Positions 1 through 8,926 of a stretch of DNA of 64,000 nucleotides are shown one piece after another. The position numbers and the translations under genes were made by a program. Source of the DNA: Marivirga harenae (lineage in GTDB: Bacteria; Bacteroidota; Bacteroidia; Cytophagales; Cyclobacteriaceae); contig NZ_CP130565.1 of NCBI RefSeq assembly GCF_030534335.1, positions 2,501,501-2,565,500 on the forward strand. The letters are read 5' to 3'. A model generated the notes under the pieces. That model had not been told where the DNA came from. It was given only the letters and a program-made list of their open reading frames with translations, and searched no databases. How positions within the stretch are numbered: position 1 is the stretch's first letter; each line of letters begins with the position of its first letter.

Positions 1-629
1 TTTATAACTTTTATAGACAGTTTATTACTCTTTTCATCAAGATAATTGAGATAAAATGGATCACGCAAACCTAAAAACTCGGGTATTCTTTTGGGTTCAG
101 TAGCAGAGGTCAAAATCTTTTTTCTCAGCTGTGGAAGTTCCCAAATAATGGCTTTCATTTCTCCTTCGAAACCAATTTCCAATGATTTATCAAATTCGTC
201 TAGTACTAAAGTCTGTATACTTTTTACCGCAAAACTTTCTCTCTTGATGTGATCAGCTATCCTACCGGGGGTTCCGATTAGAATGGCAGGAGGGTGCTGT
301 AAATCGATTTTATCTTTGACCCCAGCTCTTCCTCCATAAATCGCATTTGCTTTAAAACCGCTACCTAATTCTCTAGTAACTTGTTCAATTTGTAAAGCTA
401 ATTCTCGAGATGGTACTATAATAAGTACCTGAATTTCTCTGCATTCTGGGTCTAATGATTCTATAATCGGAAGTAAAAATGCTAGAGTTTTACCACTTCC
501 GGTTGGAGACAGCAAGATTGTATCCTCAGAGGTTTTAAGCACTTGCTGTGCTTCTTTTTGCATAGGATTTAATCCTTTTATACCCAGTTTTGCCAGCATT
601 TCGGCCTGTGATTTAACTTTTTGAACCAT
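1..629 (-). CDS. DEAD-box RNA helicase, N-terminal part (cut by window edge)
   Basis: The N-terminal 209 codons of a superfamily 2 RNA helicase run off the left edge of the window. From the start at 629, the visible motifs are Walker A SPTGSGKT at residues 41-48, motif Ia VPSRELA near 72-78, TPGR near 120-123, a variant motif II DEFD at 144-147 and SAT at 175-177. The DEFD form departs from the usual DEAD. The C-terminal helicase domain lies outside. It is divergent from a second DEAD-box helicase 116 bp away, and the two are not close copies. RNA remodelling is the family role; the specific substrate cannot be read from the sequence. Confidence 0.85.
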   Translation of the reverse strand, partial: MVQKVKSQAEMLAKLGIKGLNPMQKEAQQVLKTSEDTILLSPTGSGKTLAFLLPIIESLDPECREIQVLIIVPSRELALQIEQVTRELGSGFKANAIYGGRAGVKDKIDLQHPPAILIGTPGRIADHIKRESFAVKSIQTLVLDEFDKSLEIGFEGEMKAIIWELPQLRKKILTSATEPKRIPEFLGLRDPFYLNYLDEKSNKLSIKVI

Positions 630-745
630 GCTGCAAAGCTAAGGAAATTAAGTTTGAATTAGATAGTATTATTAAACCTCAATGTAGAAGTGAATCATGA
701 TTAAAATTGAATAACTTTACATTTCATTTTTTACTACCCCTGTTT

Positions 746-1888
746 ATGTCTTTTGCATCCTTTGATTTGCCTATTTCTCTTTCTAATTCTTTAGTAAAAC
801 AGAACATTAAAACTCCATTTCCTATTCAGAAGGAAGTTATTCCAATAGCATTAAAGGGGCAAGATGTTTTAGGTATTGCTAAAACAGGATCTGGAAAAAC
901 CTTAGCCTATATTTTACCCATTCTTACCAAGCTTAACCTTTTTCCGGAAGGGAGAAATCGTCAGCCTCAAGTTTTAATCTTGGTACCTACTCGTGAATTG
1001 GCACAACAAGTTTTAGAGGTTTTTAAACTTTTTGTTGATGTAAATAGAAACAATAGTAAAACTTTGGCTGTATTTGGTGGCACTTCTATCAATCCGCAAA
1101 TGCAGGCGATGGGAGAGGTTAAAATATTAATTGCTACGCCAGGTAGGTTACTGGATTTGGTGTCTTCTAATGCTCTAAAATTAAGCGCTTTAGAACTTTT
1201 GGTGGTGGACGAAGCAGATAAACTATTGAGCACTAATTTTAAAGTTGAGCTTGATAAGATTTTGAAACTCATTCCCGGTACAGCTCAAAAATTATTATTT
1301 TCAGCTACTTTAAGCCCTGATGTTCAGAAACTTAATCAACTATATCTCAATAAACCTGCTATTGTACATCTACAGCAGAGGGAAGAAAAAATTCAGTTGA
1401 TTGACCAGTCAGCCTATGCAGTTGACGACTATCAAAAAGGACCATTTCTTCGGTATTTAGTAAAGTCGAAAGATCTGACACAGGTAATGGTGTTCACTTC
1501 TTCTATAAATACAGCAGACAAAGTTGCCGATAAATTGAGAAAAAACGGAGTTGTTGCTGTGGCAGTTCATAGCAAGAAAAGCCAGCGTGCACGTAATCAA
1601 TCTTTGCAAGATTTTAAGGGAGGAAAAATCAATGTATTGGTAACTACTGACCTTTTATCTAGGGGTATCGATATTGAATTTTTACCTTTTGTAATTAACT
1701 ATGAATTACCTCGATCACCTAAGGATTTTGTTCACAGAGTAGGAAGGACTGGTAGGGCAGAGCATTCAGGAATAGCTATTTCACTTATTTCACCTGAAGA
1801 ACAGTCTCACTTTGAGGTAATACAAAAGAAAATGAAGAACAAAATTGAGTTAAAAGACATATCCGATATTGATTTGCACGGTTATTAA
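746..1888 (+). CDS. DEAD/DEAH-box ATP-dependent RNA helicase (about 380 aa)
   Basis: A complete RhlE-like DEAD-box RNA helicase. It shows a Q-motif region (PFPIQ), Walker A AKTGSGKT at residues 45-52, PTRELA, TPGR, DEAD, SAT, and in the second RecA lobe a RGIDI motif and HRVGRTGR. The length is typical of a minimal DEAD-box core without a long basic tail. The frame is open from a TTG at 707, but ATG 746 is preferred because the extra 13 residues are hydrophobic and unlike the family N-terminus. Divergently placed from the helicase at the left edge; a shared 116-bp spacer must hold both promoters. Confidence 0.88.
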   Translation: MSFASFDLPISLSNSLVKQNIKTPFPIQKEVIPIALKGQDVLGIAKTGSGKTLAYILPILTKLNLFPEGRNRQPQVLILVPTRELAQQVLEVFKLFVDVNRNNSKTLAVFGGTSINPQMQAMGEVKILIATPGRLLDLVSSNALKLSALELLVVDEADKLLSTNFKVELDKILKLIPGTAQKLLFSATLSPDVQKLNQLYLNKPAIVHLQQREEKIQLIDQSAYAVDDYQKGPFLRYLVKSKDLTQVMVFTSSINTADKVADKLRKNGVVAVAVHSKKSQRARNQSLQDFKGGKINVLVTTDLLSRGIDIEFLPFVINYELPRSPKDFVHRVGRTGRAEHSGIAISLISPEEQSHFEVIQKKMKNKIELKDISDIDLHGY

Positions 1889-1949
1889 CCTAATATCCGG
1901 ATCTAAAGGTTTAAATATGATTATTCAATATATTCCCTATCTTTAATTT

Positions 1950-2183
1950 ATGAAAAACCAACAAAGTGATATAGTAAGGATTCATAGTGATACGGAAATC
2001 AACATTAATTTACTTCAAGATGAATTGAACAAAATAGGGATTCCCTCAATGGTTAAAAATGATTTTCAATCAGCTACGTTGGCTGGTTTTGGATCGTCTT
2101 CAAATGCGGTGGATTTGTATGTTAACGCCAATGATTTTGATAAGGCCTCAGAAGTGATACAAGATTTAAACAAAGGTAGTTAA
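1950..2183 (+). CDS. DUF2007-type putative signal-transducing protein (77 aa)
   Basis: A small soluble protein matching the DUF2007 pattern: an early hydrophilic strand (IVRIHSDTEININLLQDELNK form), the phrase GIPSMVKND, then a short strand and a helix ending in DKASEVIQDL. The family is a ferredoxin-like fold often fused or linked to signalling proteins; its molecular activity is not established. TATCTTTA at 1938-1945, one base off the Bacteroidota -7 consensus, lies only a few bases before the ATG, so the transcript may have almost no leader. The neighbouring sensor-like gene follows 38 bp downstream and may be co-transcribed. Confidence 0.75.
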   Translation: MKNQQSDIVRIHSDTEININLLQDELNKIGIPSMVKNDFQSATLAGFGSSSNAVDLYVNANDFDKASEVIQDLNKGS

Positions 2184-2221
2184 GTTGCGTTCAATAAAGT
2201 TTCTTATTTAATTTCAATTGG

Positions 2222-3199
2222 TTGGATAAAAGTATAGTAAATAATCAGCATTTTAAAGATATCTTGCTCAGCTTGATATTTGGATTGCTTTCCACCCTTC
2301 TGAGCTTAGTTAAATTTAATATCCCTGGTTTTACTGCCGCAATCAGCAGTTTGAATGAAATCCCATTGTTAATTAGTGTATTTTATATCACTAATCCTAT
2401 CTATCTAATTATCACTGTTGTAATTTCCGCTTTAGCAACCCCTGAGCAAGGTTCTATCTACTCCACCATCTTAATGCATTCGGGTGGGTTGGCTTTTTTT
2501 GGTGTTTTTTATCACTTGGTCATTAAGCAATATTCTGATTATGTATTAAAGAGTATTTTTTTCTGTTCAATAGGAATCATCATCTATTACGCTGTTTTTT
2601 TAATACCTATTTTTATTGTTACGAATCAAGCATTAGGATTGAACAATACCCCTTTTACAACTTTTTATGATGAATTGAGACGATCTCTCTACTTTGAGTT
2701 CATAACATCTTTACTTGTAGTGACTTTATTTTTGGTTCAATTCAATTATGGTAAAAAACTAAAAAAATACTCTACAAGCTTGGAAGAATTAGTAAGTGAA
2801 AGGACAGAGGAATTACGAAGTACTGTAGACGAACTAAATCATGCCAATGAAGAGCTTACATCTATGAACGATGGCTTGGATTTAATGGTCAAAAATCGAA
2901 CTACTGAGTTGGAGGAAAGAAACTATCAACTCACGGAATATGCATTTATCAATTCACATTTACTTCGTGCGCCACTTGCTAGAATCTTAGGTCTGACGGA
3001 TTTGATAAGGATGGAATCTACCGATCCTAAGACTCAAGATTTGATGGATAAATTATTTAATTCCTGCGAAGAGTTAGACGAAATCATTAGATTAATGAGC
3101 ACGCAGCTATCTGATGGCAGTATTTTGAGCTCCGAGCAAAAAGAAGATTTGAAGAATAAGATTAATGAGATAATAGCTCAACGCGATAATTTTAATTAG
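2222..3199 (+). CDS. Membrane sensor with DHp-like phosphoacceptor region but no ATPase domain (325 aa)
   Basis: An N-terminal block of about six membrane helices (residues 12-180) is followed by a coiled coil (about 182-245) and a HisKA-like helix carrying NSHLLRAPLARILGL, in which the histidine sits where histidine kinases are phosphorylated. The protein ends about 60 residues later, and no N, G1 or G2 boxes of a HATPase_c domain follow in any frame. It therefore looks like a phosphoacceptor without its own kinase domain, perhaps modified by a partner. The start is TTG at 2222: the next in-frame ATG, near residue 83, would cut off two membrane helices. The function is inferred from the DHp-like segment only. 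Confidence 0.7.
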   Translation: MDKSIVNNQHFKDILLSLIFGLLSTLLSLVKFNIPGFTAAISSLNEIPLLISVFYITNPIYLIITVVISALATPEQGSIYSTILMHSGGLAFFGVFYHLVIKQYSDYVLKSIFFCSIGIIIYYAVFLIPIFIVTNQALGLNNTPFTTFYDELRRSLYFEFITSLLVVTLFLVQFNYGKKLKKYSTSLEELVSERTEELRSTVDELNHANEELTSMNDGLDLMVKNRTTELEERNYQLTEYAFINSHLLRAPLARILGLTDLIRMESTDPKTQDLMDKLFNSCEELDEIIRLMSTQLSDGSILSSEQKEDLKNKINEIIAQRDNFN

Positions 3200-3255
3200 A
3201 GAAGGAGACGAGATTTCGATTAGGAATTTTATTCATTCCTTATCTTATCTTCAAT

Positions 3256-4008
3256 TCAGGATTTATTTACCATAGTCGAAGCAGCTTGAGCTGTAGGGAA
3301 AATCAAAACATCAGCCAAATTTACATGTGCAGGTCGAGTAGCCATAAATAATATCAAATCTGCTATGTCTTCAGCCTTTAGAGCGTCAAAGCCTTCATAA
3401 ACTGATTTTGAGCGATCTTCATCTCCTTTAAATCTTACCAGTGAGAACTCGGTTTCAACTAAACCCGGAGCTACCTGAGAAACTTTGATTCCATATTTAT
3501 TTAAATCCATTCTCATGGAACTGTTCAAAGCATCTACCGCATGTTTAGAGGCACAATACACATTTCCATTAGGATAAGTCTCTTTTCCAGCAACAGATCC
3601 AATATTGATAATATGTCCCGATTTTTGTGCAATCATTTTATTGATAATAGGTTGGGATACATATAAAAGACCTTTAACGTTAATATCAATCATCGCTTCC
3701 CAATCTTCCATACTTCCATTTTCAATTGATGCCAAACCATGTGCGTTTCCAGCATTGTTAATCAGTAAGTCTATATTTTGCCACTCTGACGGTAGGCTTT
3801 CAATCGCATCTACTACAGCTTTTTGGTTGCGGACGTCAAAATTCAGCGTATGGATTTCAGTATGTTTTTCTAGATCTTTTTTTAATTCATCTAGTCTCTC
3901 TTGCCGTCTGCCAGTTGCAATAATTCTATATCCATTTTCACCTAAAAGTACGGCAGTAGAATGACCAATACCTGAAGTTGCGCCTGTTATAAATGCTGTT
4001 TTTTTCAT
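3256..4008 (-). CDS. Short-chain dehydrogenase/reductase (YdfG-like, 250 aa)
   Basis: A classical SDR of standard length. The N-terminal TGATSGIG at residues 8-15 binds NAD(P); NNAG follows near residue 86, a Ser about residue 138 and the catalytic YxxxK (YCASK) near 152-156. The GRR after the second strand (ATGRRQERL) favours NADP. Closest in style to the serine/3-hydroxy acid dehydrogenase group (YdfG), but the substrate cannot be decided from sequence alone. Transcribed in the same direction as prmC but 212 bp away, so probably from its own promoter. Confidence 0.85.
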   Translation of the reverse strand: MKKTAFITGATSGIGHSTAVLLGENGYRIIATGRRQERLDELKKDLEKHTEIHTLNFDVRNQKAVVDAIESLPSEWQNIDLLINNAGNAHGLASIENGSMEDWEAMIDINVKGLLYVSQPIINKMIAQKSGHIINIGSVAGKETYPNGNVYCASKHAVDALNSSMRMDLNKYGIKVSQVAPGLVETEFSLVRFKGDEDRSKSVYEGFDALKAEDIADLILFMATRPAHVNLADVLIFPTAQAASTMVNKS

Positions 4009-4220
4009 AATAAATTATGTGTTATATAAATTCTCTCACAGAAAACACAGAAGCTCACAGAAAGAGTTTTAAGACTTAAATATAGGAAATGGATATGAGA
4101 TGCAATAATCTGTCAATAATTAATTATTCTTACCCAGCTTTCATTATTAACTAGCTTTGTTATATTTATGGGAAGCTAAAATCCATTTTCTTTCTGTGCA
4201 TTTTCTGTCTCCTGTGAGCT

Positions 4221-5066
4221 TCATCTTCTCCCCAAAACAAAGCGATCCTTCTCCTGCATATCCTTTTTAATTACTATCTCTTTAAAGCCGCAATCTCCCA
4301 TTATTGCTTTTACCTCTTTACCAAATAGCTCATTAATCTCGAAATACAATTCACCCCCTAATATTAAATTATTATATGCCAATTGAGCAATTCTCTCATA
4401 AAAAATCAAAGCATCGTGGTCAGGTACAAAAAGCGCTGTAGTAGGATCATGGTCGTAGACTTTAGCCTCCATTTCTGCCTTTTCCTTCTCCATTACGTAA
4501 GGCGGATTGCTTACCCAAATATTGGCTTTTGGTAAATTGGGCTCTTCTGTTAAAATATCAGCTTGAATGAAACTTACTTGAGCGTGGTTTAGGTCTGCAT
4601 TTCTTTTAGCAGTTGCCAATGCGGCTGAGCTAATGTCTATTCCGTACACTTCACAATGTTTCCTTTCTTTTGCTATTGTAATAGGAATAATACCACTTCC
4701 AGTACCAACATCTACTATAAGTTGTTCGCTTAAATCAGAATGTCTTTCCAAAATTAGATGGACTAACTCTTCTGTTTCCCTTCTGGGAATCAGTACATTA
4801 GGATTTACCAAAAATTGTCTTCCATAAAACTCAACCTTTCCCAAAATATGTTGAATAGGTTGCCCGCTTTTCAGCTGGTCGAGCATAGACTTTAATTTTT
4901 CATCTGTTTCACTACTAATATCAATTTCTTTTTCCACCAATACATCCATTCTTGAAATATGAAACAGTTGTTCGAGGATTAACAAAGTTATGGCCTCTGC
5001 TTCACCTTGTGCTTCAAATTCAGCAATTGGAGTTTTTATATTTTCAAATAATTGTTTGCTAGTCAT
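4221..5066 (-). CDS. prmC: Peptide chain release factor N5-glutamine methyltransferase PrmC
   Basis: Methylates the glutamine of the GGQ motif in release factors RF1 and RF2 using S-adenosylmethionine. The protein has the family's N-terminal helical domain (ending in GQPIQHILG) and then the Rossmann methyltransferase domain: DVGTGSGIIPI binds SAM and WVSNPPYV is the NPPY active-site motif. The length of 281 aa is normal. It is divergent from ribD with about 50 bp between the two starts. The gene arrangement gives no sign of linkage to prfA. Confidence 0.92.
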   Translation of the reverse strand: MTSKQLFENIKTPIAEFEAQGEAEAITLLILEQLFHISRMDVLVEKEIDISSETDEKLKSMLDQLKSGQPIQHILGKVEFYGRQFLVNPNVLIPRRETEELVHLILERHSDLSEQLIVDVGTGSGIIPITIAKERKHCEVYGIDISSAALATAKRNADLNHAQVSFIQADILTEEPNLPKANIWVSNPPYVMEKEKAEMEAKVYDHDPTTALFVPDHDALIFYERIAQLAYNNLILGGELYFEINELFGKEVKAIMGDCGFKEIVIKKDMQEKDRFVLGRR

Positions 5067-5103
5067 TTCAGAATGCTTTCCTCAAAGTTCATGATTTTTT
5101 ATT

Positions 5104-5111
5104 TAGTTTTG
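5104..5111 (+). promoter_or_regulatory. Predicted -7 promoter element of ribD
   Basis: TAGTTTTG is an exact match to the Bacteroidota -7 consensus TAnnTTTG. It ends six bases before the preferred ribD ATG at 5118, so transcription would begin at or very near the start codon, giving a leaderless message. No good -33 element is seen at the expected distance, which lowers confidence. Confidence 0.4.
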
Positions 5112-5117
5112 CCAATG

Positions 5118-6164
5118 ATGAGCAAACAAGATGAACATTTTATGCAACGAGCCTTGCAATTGGCTTCTTACGGTAAATCAACTGTAAGCCCCAATCCGAT
5201 GGTGGGTTGTGTAATTGTGTTGAAGGGTAGAGTAATTGGAGAAGGTTGGCATCAAAAAGCAGGAGAACCTCATGCAGAAGTTTTAGCCATTCGATCTGTG
5301 AAAGATCAGGAATTATTGAAATCAGCCACTGCTTATGTTACGCTGGAACCTTGTGCTCATTATGGCAAAACACCACCTTGTGCGGAATTATTAGTAGAGA
5401 AACAGCTGAAAAAAGTAGTGATTGGCGCTGTTGATCCTAATCCCTTGGTGGCAGGTAAAGGAATTGAAATTCTTGAAAAAGCAGGAATTCAGGTCGAAGC
5501 AGGTGTTTTGGAGCAAGAGTGTCTGGAGATAAATAAAGCATTTTTCACTTTCATGCAGAAAGAAAGACCTTTTATAGTTTTGAAGTGGGCTGAAACTGCA
5601 GATGGATTTGTAGCAAGAGAGAATTTTGACTCCAAATGGATCAGTAATGCGCTATCTCGTCAAATGGTTCATAAATGGCGTACAGAACTTGATGCTATTT
5701 TGGTAGGGAAAAATACGGTCAAATTTGATGATCCTCAATTGACAGCTAGAGATTGGTCAGGTAAAAATCCCGTTCGATTAGTTATTGATCATCAATTAGC
5801 TTTAAGGGATAAGCTGAAAATTTTTGATAAAAACCAAAAAACAATTCTTTTTCATACTAAATCTGAAAAGAGGAATTTGAATGGAGTTGATGCAATTCAG
5901 TTGGGACAAGAAAATTTTTTAAATGAAATGATGGGATATCTCTTTCAGCAACAGTTTCAATCAGTTTTAGTAGAAGGAGGAGCACAAACTTTGCAGGCTT
6001 TCATTGACGCAGATCTTTGGGATGAAGCAAGAGTTTTTAAAGCTACAGTTAATTTTCAAAAAGGAATTCAATCCCCTCAACTAAATAATCATAAGCTCGT
6101 TTCCCAAAAAAATATCAGGGATAAAAAGCAAACAGATTTCTTAAGTATTTATCAAAATAAATAA
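5118..6164 (+). CDS. ribD: Bifunctional riboflavin biosynthesis deaminase/reductase RibD
   Basis: Catalyses the second and third steps of riboflavin synthesis: deamination of the GTP-derived pyrimidine and reduction of its ribose. The N-terminal deaminase domain shows the zinc ligands HAE and PCAHYGKTPPC; the C-terminal reductase domain starts at about residue 150 with FIVLKWAETADGFVA. The open frame begins at a TTG at 5052, but ATG 5118 (or 5115) is preferred: it gives the usual MxxxDExFMxRALxLA start, avoids overlap with prmC, and sits just after a -7 element. Riboflavin synthase is encoded separately about 3 kb away on the other strand. Confidence 0.9.
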   Translation: MSKQDEHFMQRALQLASYGKSTVSPNPMVGCVIVLKGRVIGEGWHQKAGEPHAEVLAIRSVKDQELLKSATAYVTLEPCAHYGKTPPCAELLVEKQLKKVVIGAVDPNPLVAGKGIEILEKAGIQVEAGVLEQECLEINKAFFTFMQKERPFIVLKWAETADGFVARENFDSKWISNALSRQMVHKWRTELDAILVGKNTVKFDDPQLTARDWSGKNPVRLVIDHQLALRDKLKIFDKNQKTILFHTKSEKRNLNGVDAIQLGQENFLNEMMGYLFQQQFQSVLVEGGAQTLQAFIDADLWDEARVFKATVNFQKGIQSPQLNNHKLVSQKNIRDKKQTDFLSIYQNK

Positions 6165-6202
6165 TCTATAATCTTTAATCTAGAATCCATAAATCTCATA
6201 AT

Positions 6203-6685
6203 ATGTCAGAGTCATTATTAATAGATGTGAACGCATCCAAAGAAGAAAAATACAAGGCATTAATTCCACAAATAAATGCTTTAGTGGATGGCGAAGAAGA
6301 TGTGGTGGCAAATTTGGCTAATATAACTGCTGCCCTTAAAGAAGCTTTCGGTTACTTTTGGATTGGGTTTTACATTGTAAAAAATGGAGAATTAGTGTTG
6401 GGGCCATTCCAAGGGCCTATAGCTTGTACTCGCATTCAAAAAGGAAAGGGGGTTTGCGGATCGGTTTGGGCAGAAGGTAAAACTTTGGTGATTCCAGATG
6501 TGGAAGCTTTCCCTGGACATATTGCCTGCAGTTCAGCTTCTAAGTCTGAAATAGTAGTCCCTGCATTTAAAGATCAAGAGGTAGCTATGGTTTTAGACAT
6601 TGACAGTGATGAGCTTAATACTTTTGATGAAATCGATCAGAAATATTTGGAAGAATTAATGAAGTCTGTTTCTAAATTTTTATAA
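6203..6685 (+). CDS. msrC: GAF-domain free methionine-(R)-sulfoxide reductase
   Basis: Reduces free methionine-R-sulfoxide. The whole 160-aa protein is one GAF domain. Cysteines at 75, 85 and 109 lie in CTRI, VCG and HIACSS and have the same spacing (10 and 24) as Cys84, Cys94 and Cys118 of the Escherichia coli enzyme YebR, so the catalytic set is complete. It lies 38 bp after ribD and 9 bp before hemF, all on one strand, so ribD, this gene and hemF may form one transcript. Role: repair of oxidised methionine in the cytoplasm. Confidence 0.88.
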   Translation: MSESLLIDVNASKEEKYKALIPQINALVDGEEDVVANLANITAALKEAFGYFWIGFYIVKNGELVLGPFQGPIACTRIQKGKGVCGSVWAEGKTLVIPDVEAFPGHIACSSASKSEIVVPAFKDQEVAMVLDIDSDELNTFDEIDQKYLEELMKSVSKFL

Positions 6686-6694
6686 GCCGTTGTA

Positions 6695-7612
6695 ATGAAT
6701 ACCGATAAAGCATCCATAGGACATTTTTTTCAAGAGCTCCAAGCCAATATTTGCGATCAAATTTCAGCTACCGATGGAAAAGGTAAATTTGAAATAGATG
6801 AGTGGAGCCATGCGAAAGGCGGTGGAGGAAAGTCTAGGTTATTGCAAGAGGGAAATATACTCGAAAAAGCAGGAGTGAATTTTTCAGCGGTTGAAGGTCC
6901 AGCTCCAGAAGGGTTGTTGAAAACCCTAGAAATTGATGCTGAAAATGATGATGAATTGAGCTTTTTCGCCACGGGAGTTTCCATTGTAATGCATCCATTT
7001 AGCCCCATGGTACCTATCATTCATATGAATGTGCGCTATTTCGAATTTAGCAATGGTACTTATTGGTTCGGAGGAGGAATTGACCTTACGCCCCATATTA
7101 TTGATCAATCTCAAGCGCAATATTTCCATCAGGAAATTAAGAAAGTCTGTGACAAACATGATGTTGATTATTATCCGAAATTCAAGAAATGGGCAGATGA
7201 CTATTTTTATTTACCGCATCGAAATGAGACCCGTGGGGTAGGAGGCATTTTCTTTGATCGCCTAGTGGAAAATGAAAAACATAGTAAGGAAGATGTTTTT
7301 GCCTTTGTTCAAGATGTAGGCAATCTGTTTGCTCCTGTTTACAGTCATTTGATGGAAATCAATAAAGAAAAAAGCTTTTCTGAACAACATAAGAAATGGC
7401 AGTACTTAAGAAGAGGAAGATATGTGGAGTTTAATTTAGTTTGGGACAGAGGAACTAAATTCGGTCTGCAAACCAACGGAAGAACAGAATCCATTCTCAT
7501 GAGCATGCCGCCCCAAGCCAATTGGGCATATGATTACCAAGCAGAAAAGGATTTTGAGATAGAAACTATGGCTTTATTAAAGAAAGAGGTAGATTGGGTC
7601 AATATTCAATAG
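6695..7612 (+). CDS. hemF: Oxygen-dependent coproporphyrinogen III oxidase HemF
   Basis: Converts coproporphyrinogen III to protoporphyrinogen IX with O2 in heme synthesis. Recognised by the family landmarks: an early KGGGGKSR segment followed by NFSAVEG, HMNVRYFE, WFGGGIDLTP, a central CDKHD, RGVGGIFFDRL and a C-terminal RRGRYVEFNLVWDRGTKFGL. The length of 305 aa is normal. It begins 9 bp after the methionine sulfoxide reductase gene, consistent with co-transcription. Requirement for O2 suggests an aerobic lifestyle. Confidence 0.93.
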   Translation: MNTDKASIGHFFQELQANICDQISATDGKGKFEIDEWSHAKGGGGKSRLLQEGNILEKAGVNFSAVEGPAPEGLLKTLEIDAENDDELSFFATGVSIVMHPFSPMVPIIHMNVRYFEFSNGTYWFGGGIDLTPHIIDQSQAQYFHQEIKKVCDKHDVDYYPKFKKWADDYFYLPHRNETRGVGGIFFDRLVENEKHSKEDVFAFVQDVGNLFAPVYSHLMEINKEKSFSEQHKKWQYLRRGRYVEFNLVWDRGTKFGLQTNGRTESILMSMPPQANWAYDYQAEKDFEIETMALLKKEVDWVNIQ

Positions 7613-7667
7613 ATTCTTTTTAGGTCATTTCTAAGTTTAGCATTAATTTTCCTCAAATTTTTACAGA

Positions 7668-8243
7668 ATGATAGAATCATTGATAGAACTCGATCAACAA
7701 TTATTCCTTTGGCTTAATGGGCTTCATGCTGATTGGTTAGATCCTATCATGCTTTTTATTACCAAGCGAAACCCATGGATTCCTTTGTATGCCCTTATTT
7801 TGTTTCTTGTTATCAGAAAATTGAAATGGCAAAGTTGGTCTATGATATTGGCTTTTGCATTACTAATAACCTTAGCAGATCAGGCAGCATCCGGTTTTTT
7901 TAAACCTTTCTTTGAGAGATTGCGGCCTTGTCATGATCCCGCCATTCAAGGACTTGTTCATATGGTTAAAGGTTGTGGAGGACAATATGGATTTGCTTCC
8001 AGTCATGCCTCTAATACTTTTGCTTTGGCTTTTTTCCTGTGGTTTATCTATAGAAATAGTTATGCAAAAATTATGATAGCTTGGGCTGTGGTGGTTTCAT
8101 ATTCCCGAATTTATGTGGGAGTTCACTATCCGGGAGACATCATTATGGGAGCGATTTTAGGGGTGTTGGCGGCAATAGTCACCTTCCAACTATACAAAAG
8201 AATTTTCCCTAATCACTTAGAGAAAATTCATGGTATTGTATAA
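7668..8243 (+). CDS. PAP2-family membrane phosphatase (191 aa)
   Basis: An integral membrane phosphatase of the type 2 phosphatidic acid/undecaprenyl-pyrophosphate class. The three-part signature is present: KPFFERLRP (KX6RP), SSHASN (the PSGH-like block) and SRIYVGVHYPGD (SRX5HX3D). About five membrane helices can be seen. Likely substrates are lipid pyrophosphates in the inner membrane, but lipid A or PgpB-like activity cannot be separated by sequence. Its last 27 bases overlap the 3' end of the response-regulator gene on the other strand. Confidence 0.85.
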   Translation: MIESLIELDQQLFLWLNGLHADWLDPIMLFITKRNPWIPLYALILFLVIRKLKWQSWSMILAFALLITLADQAASGFFKPFFERLRPCHDPAIQGLVHMVKGCGGQYGFASSHASNTFALAFFLWFIYRNSYAKIMIAWAVVVSYSRIYVGVHYPGDIIMGAILGVLAAIVTFQLYKRIFPNHLEKIHGIV

Positions 8244-8915
8244 AGCCTCTTTGTAGGAAGCGCCAATCGGGATCGCCTTGACTTTAATATGAACAGTCAA
8301 ATCTTCTATATGATCTATTTTTTCTATGTTGACTATAAAAGATCTATGTACTCGCACAAATCGATGAACGGGTAATTTTTTCTCAACTCCTTTCATGGTG
8401 TGATGTACAATATATTTCTTAGCCTCAGTATTAATTACAACATAATCAGCTAAAGCCTCAACAAAGAGTATGTCCTGTAGTCTTAAATGGACAATTTTCC
8501 CATCACTTTTGATGAAAATATGCTCTATTATATTCTTTTTCTTACGGAAGGCTTCAATGTTTCTTTGCGCCTTGTTGATGGCTTGAACAAATCTTTCATA
8601 CTCAAATGGTTTAACAAGATAGTCAGTTACTTTTTGCTCGAAGGCATCAACCGCGTAGCTATCATTTGCAGTCACAAGAATGACCTCGTAACCATTATTT
8701 AATCGTTGAGTTAACTCAATGCCAGTCATTTCAGGCATTTGCACGTCAAGAAATATAATATCTACCTCATGTTCTTCTAATAAATCAAGAGCACTATTAG
8801 CATTCTCAGCCTCGGTAACTAATTTTAGGCCATTAGTTTCCTTGATTTGTTTGGCAATATATTGTCTGAAAATGGGATCGTCATCCACTATCATGCAATT
8901 CAATTCTGAAGCCAT
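8217..8915 (-). CDS. LytTR-family response regulator (232 aa)
   Basis: A two-domain regulator. The receiver domain (about residues 1-118) has the acidic pair DD near residues 11-12, phospho-acceptor Asp in FLDVQMPEM and the KP of LVKPFEYE. The LytTR DNA-binding domain (about 135-230) contains FVEALADYVVI and FVRVHRSFIVN. Such regulators usually pair with LytS/HisK-type sensors, but none is adjacent. It starts 11 bp after riboflavin synthase on the same strand, so the two may be transcribed together. Its 3' end overlaps the convergent PAP2 gene by 27 bp. Confidence 0.9.
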   Translation of the reverse strand: MASELNCMIVDDDPIFRQYIAKQIKETNGLKLVTEAENANSALDLLEEHEVDIIFLDVQMPEMTGIELTQRLNNGYEVILVTANDSYAVDAFEQKVTDYLVKPFEYERFVQAINKAQRNIEAFRKKKNIIEHIFIKSDGKIVHLRLQDILFVEALADYVVINTEAKKYIVHHTMKGVEKKLPVHRFVRVHRSFIVNIEKIDHIEDLTVHIKVKAIPIGASYKEALYNTMNFL

Positions 8916-8926
8916 ATTGTAATTGG

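Noticed and set aside
3605-3964. 119-aa frame opposite the SDR gene
   Set aside because: The minus-strand SDR has complete motifs over the same bases; the plus frame has no domain or start context.
6926-7241. Short frames on both strands inside hemF
   Set aside because: hemF is continuous and conserved throughout; these are by-products of its codons.
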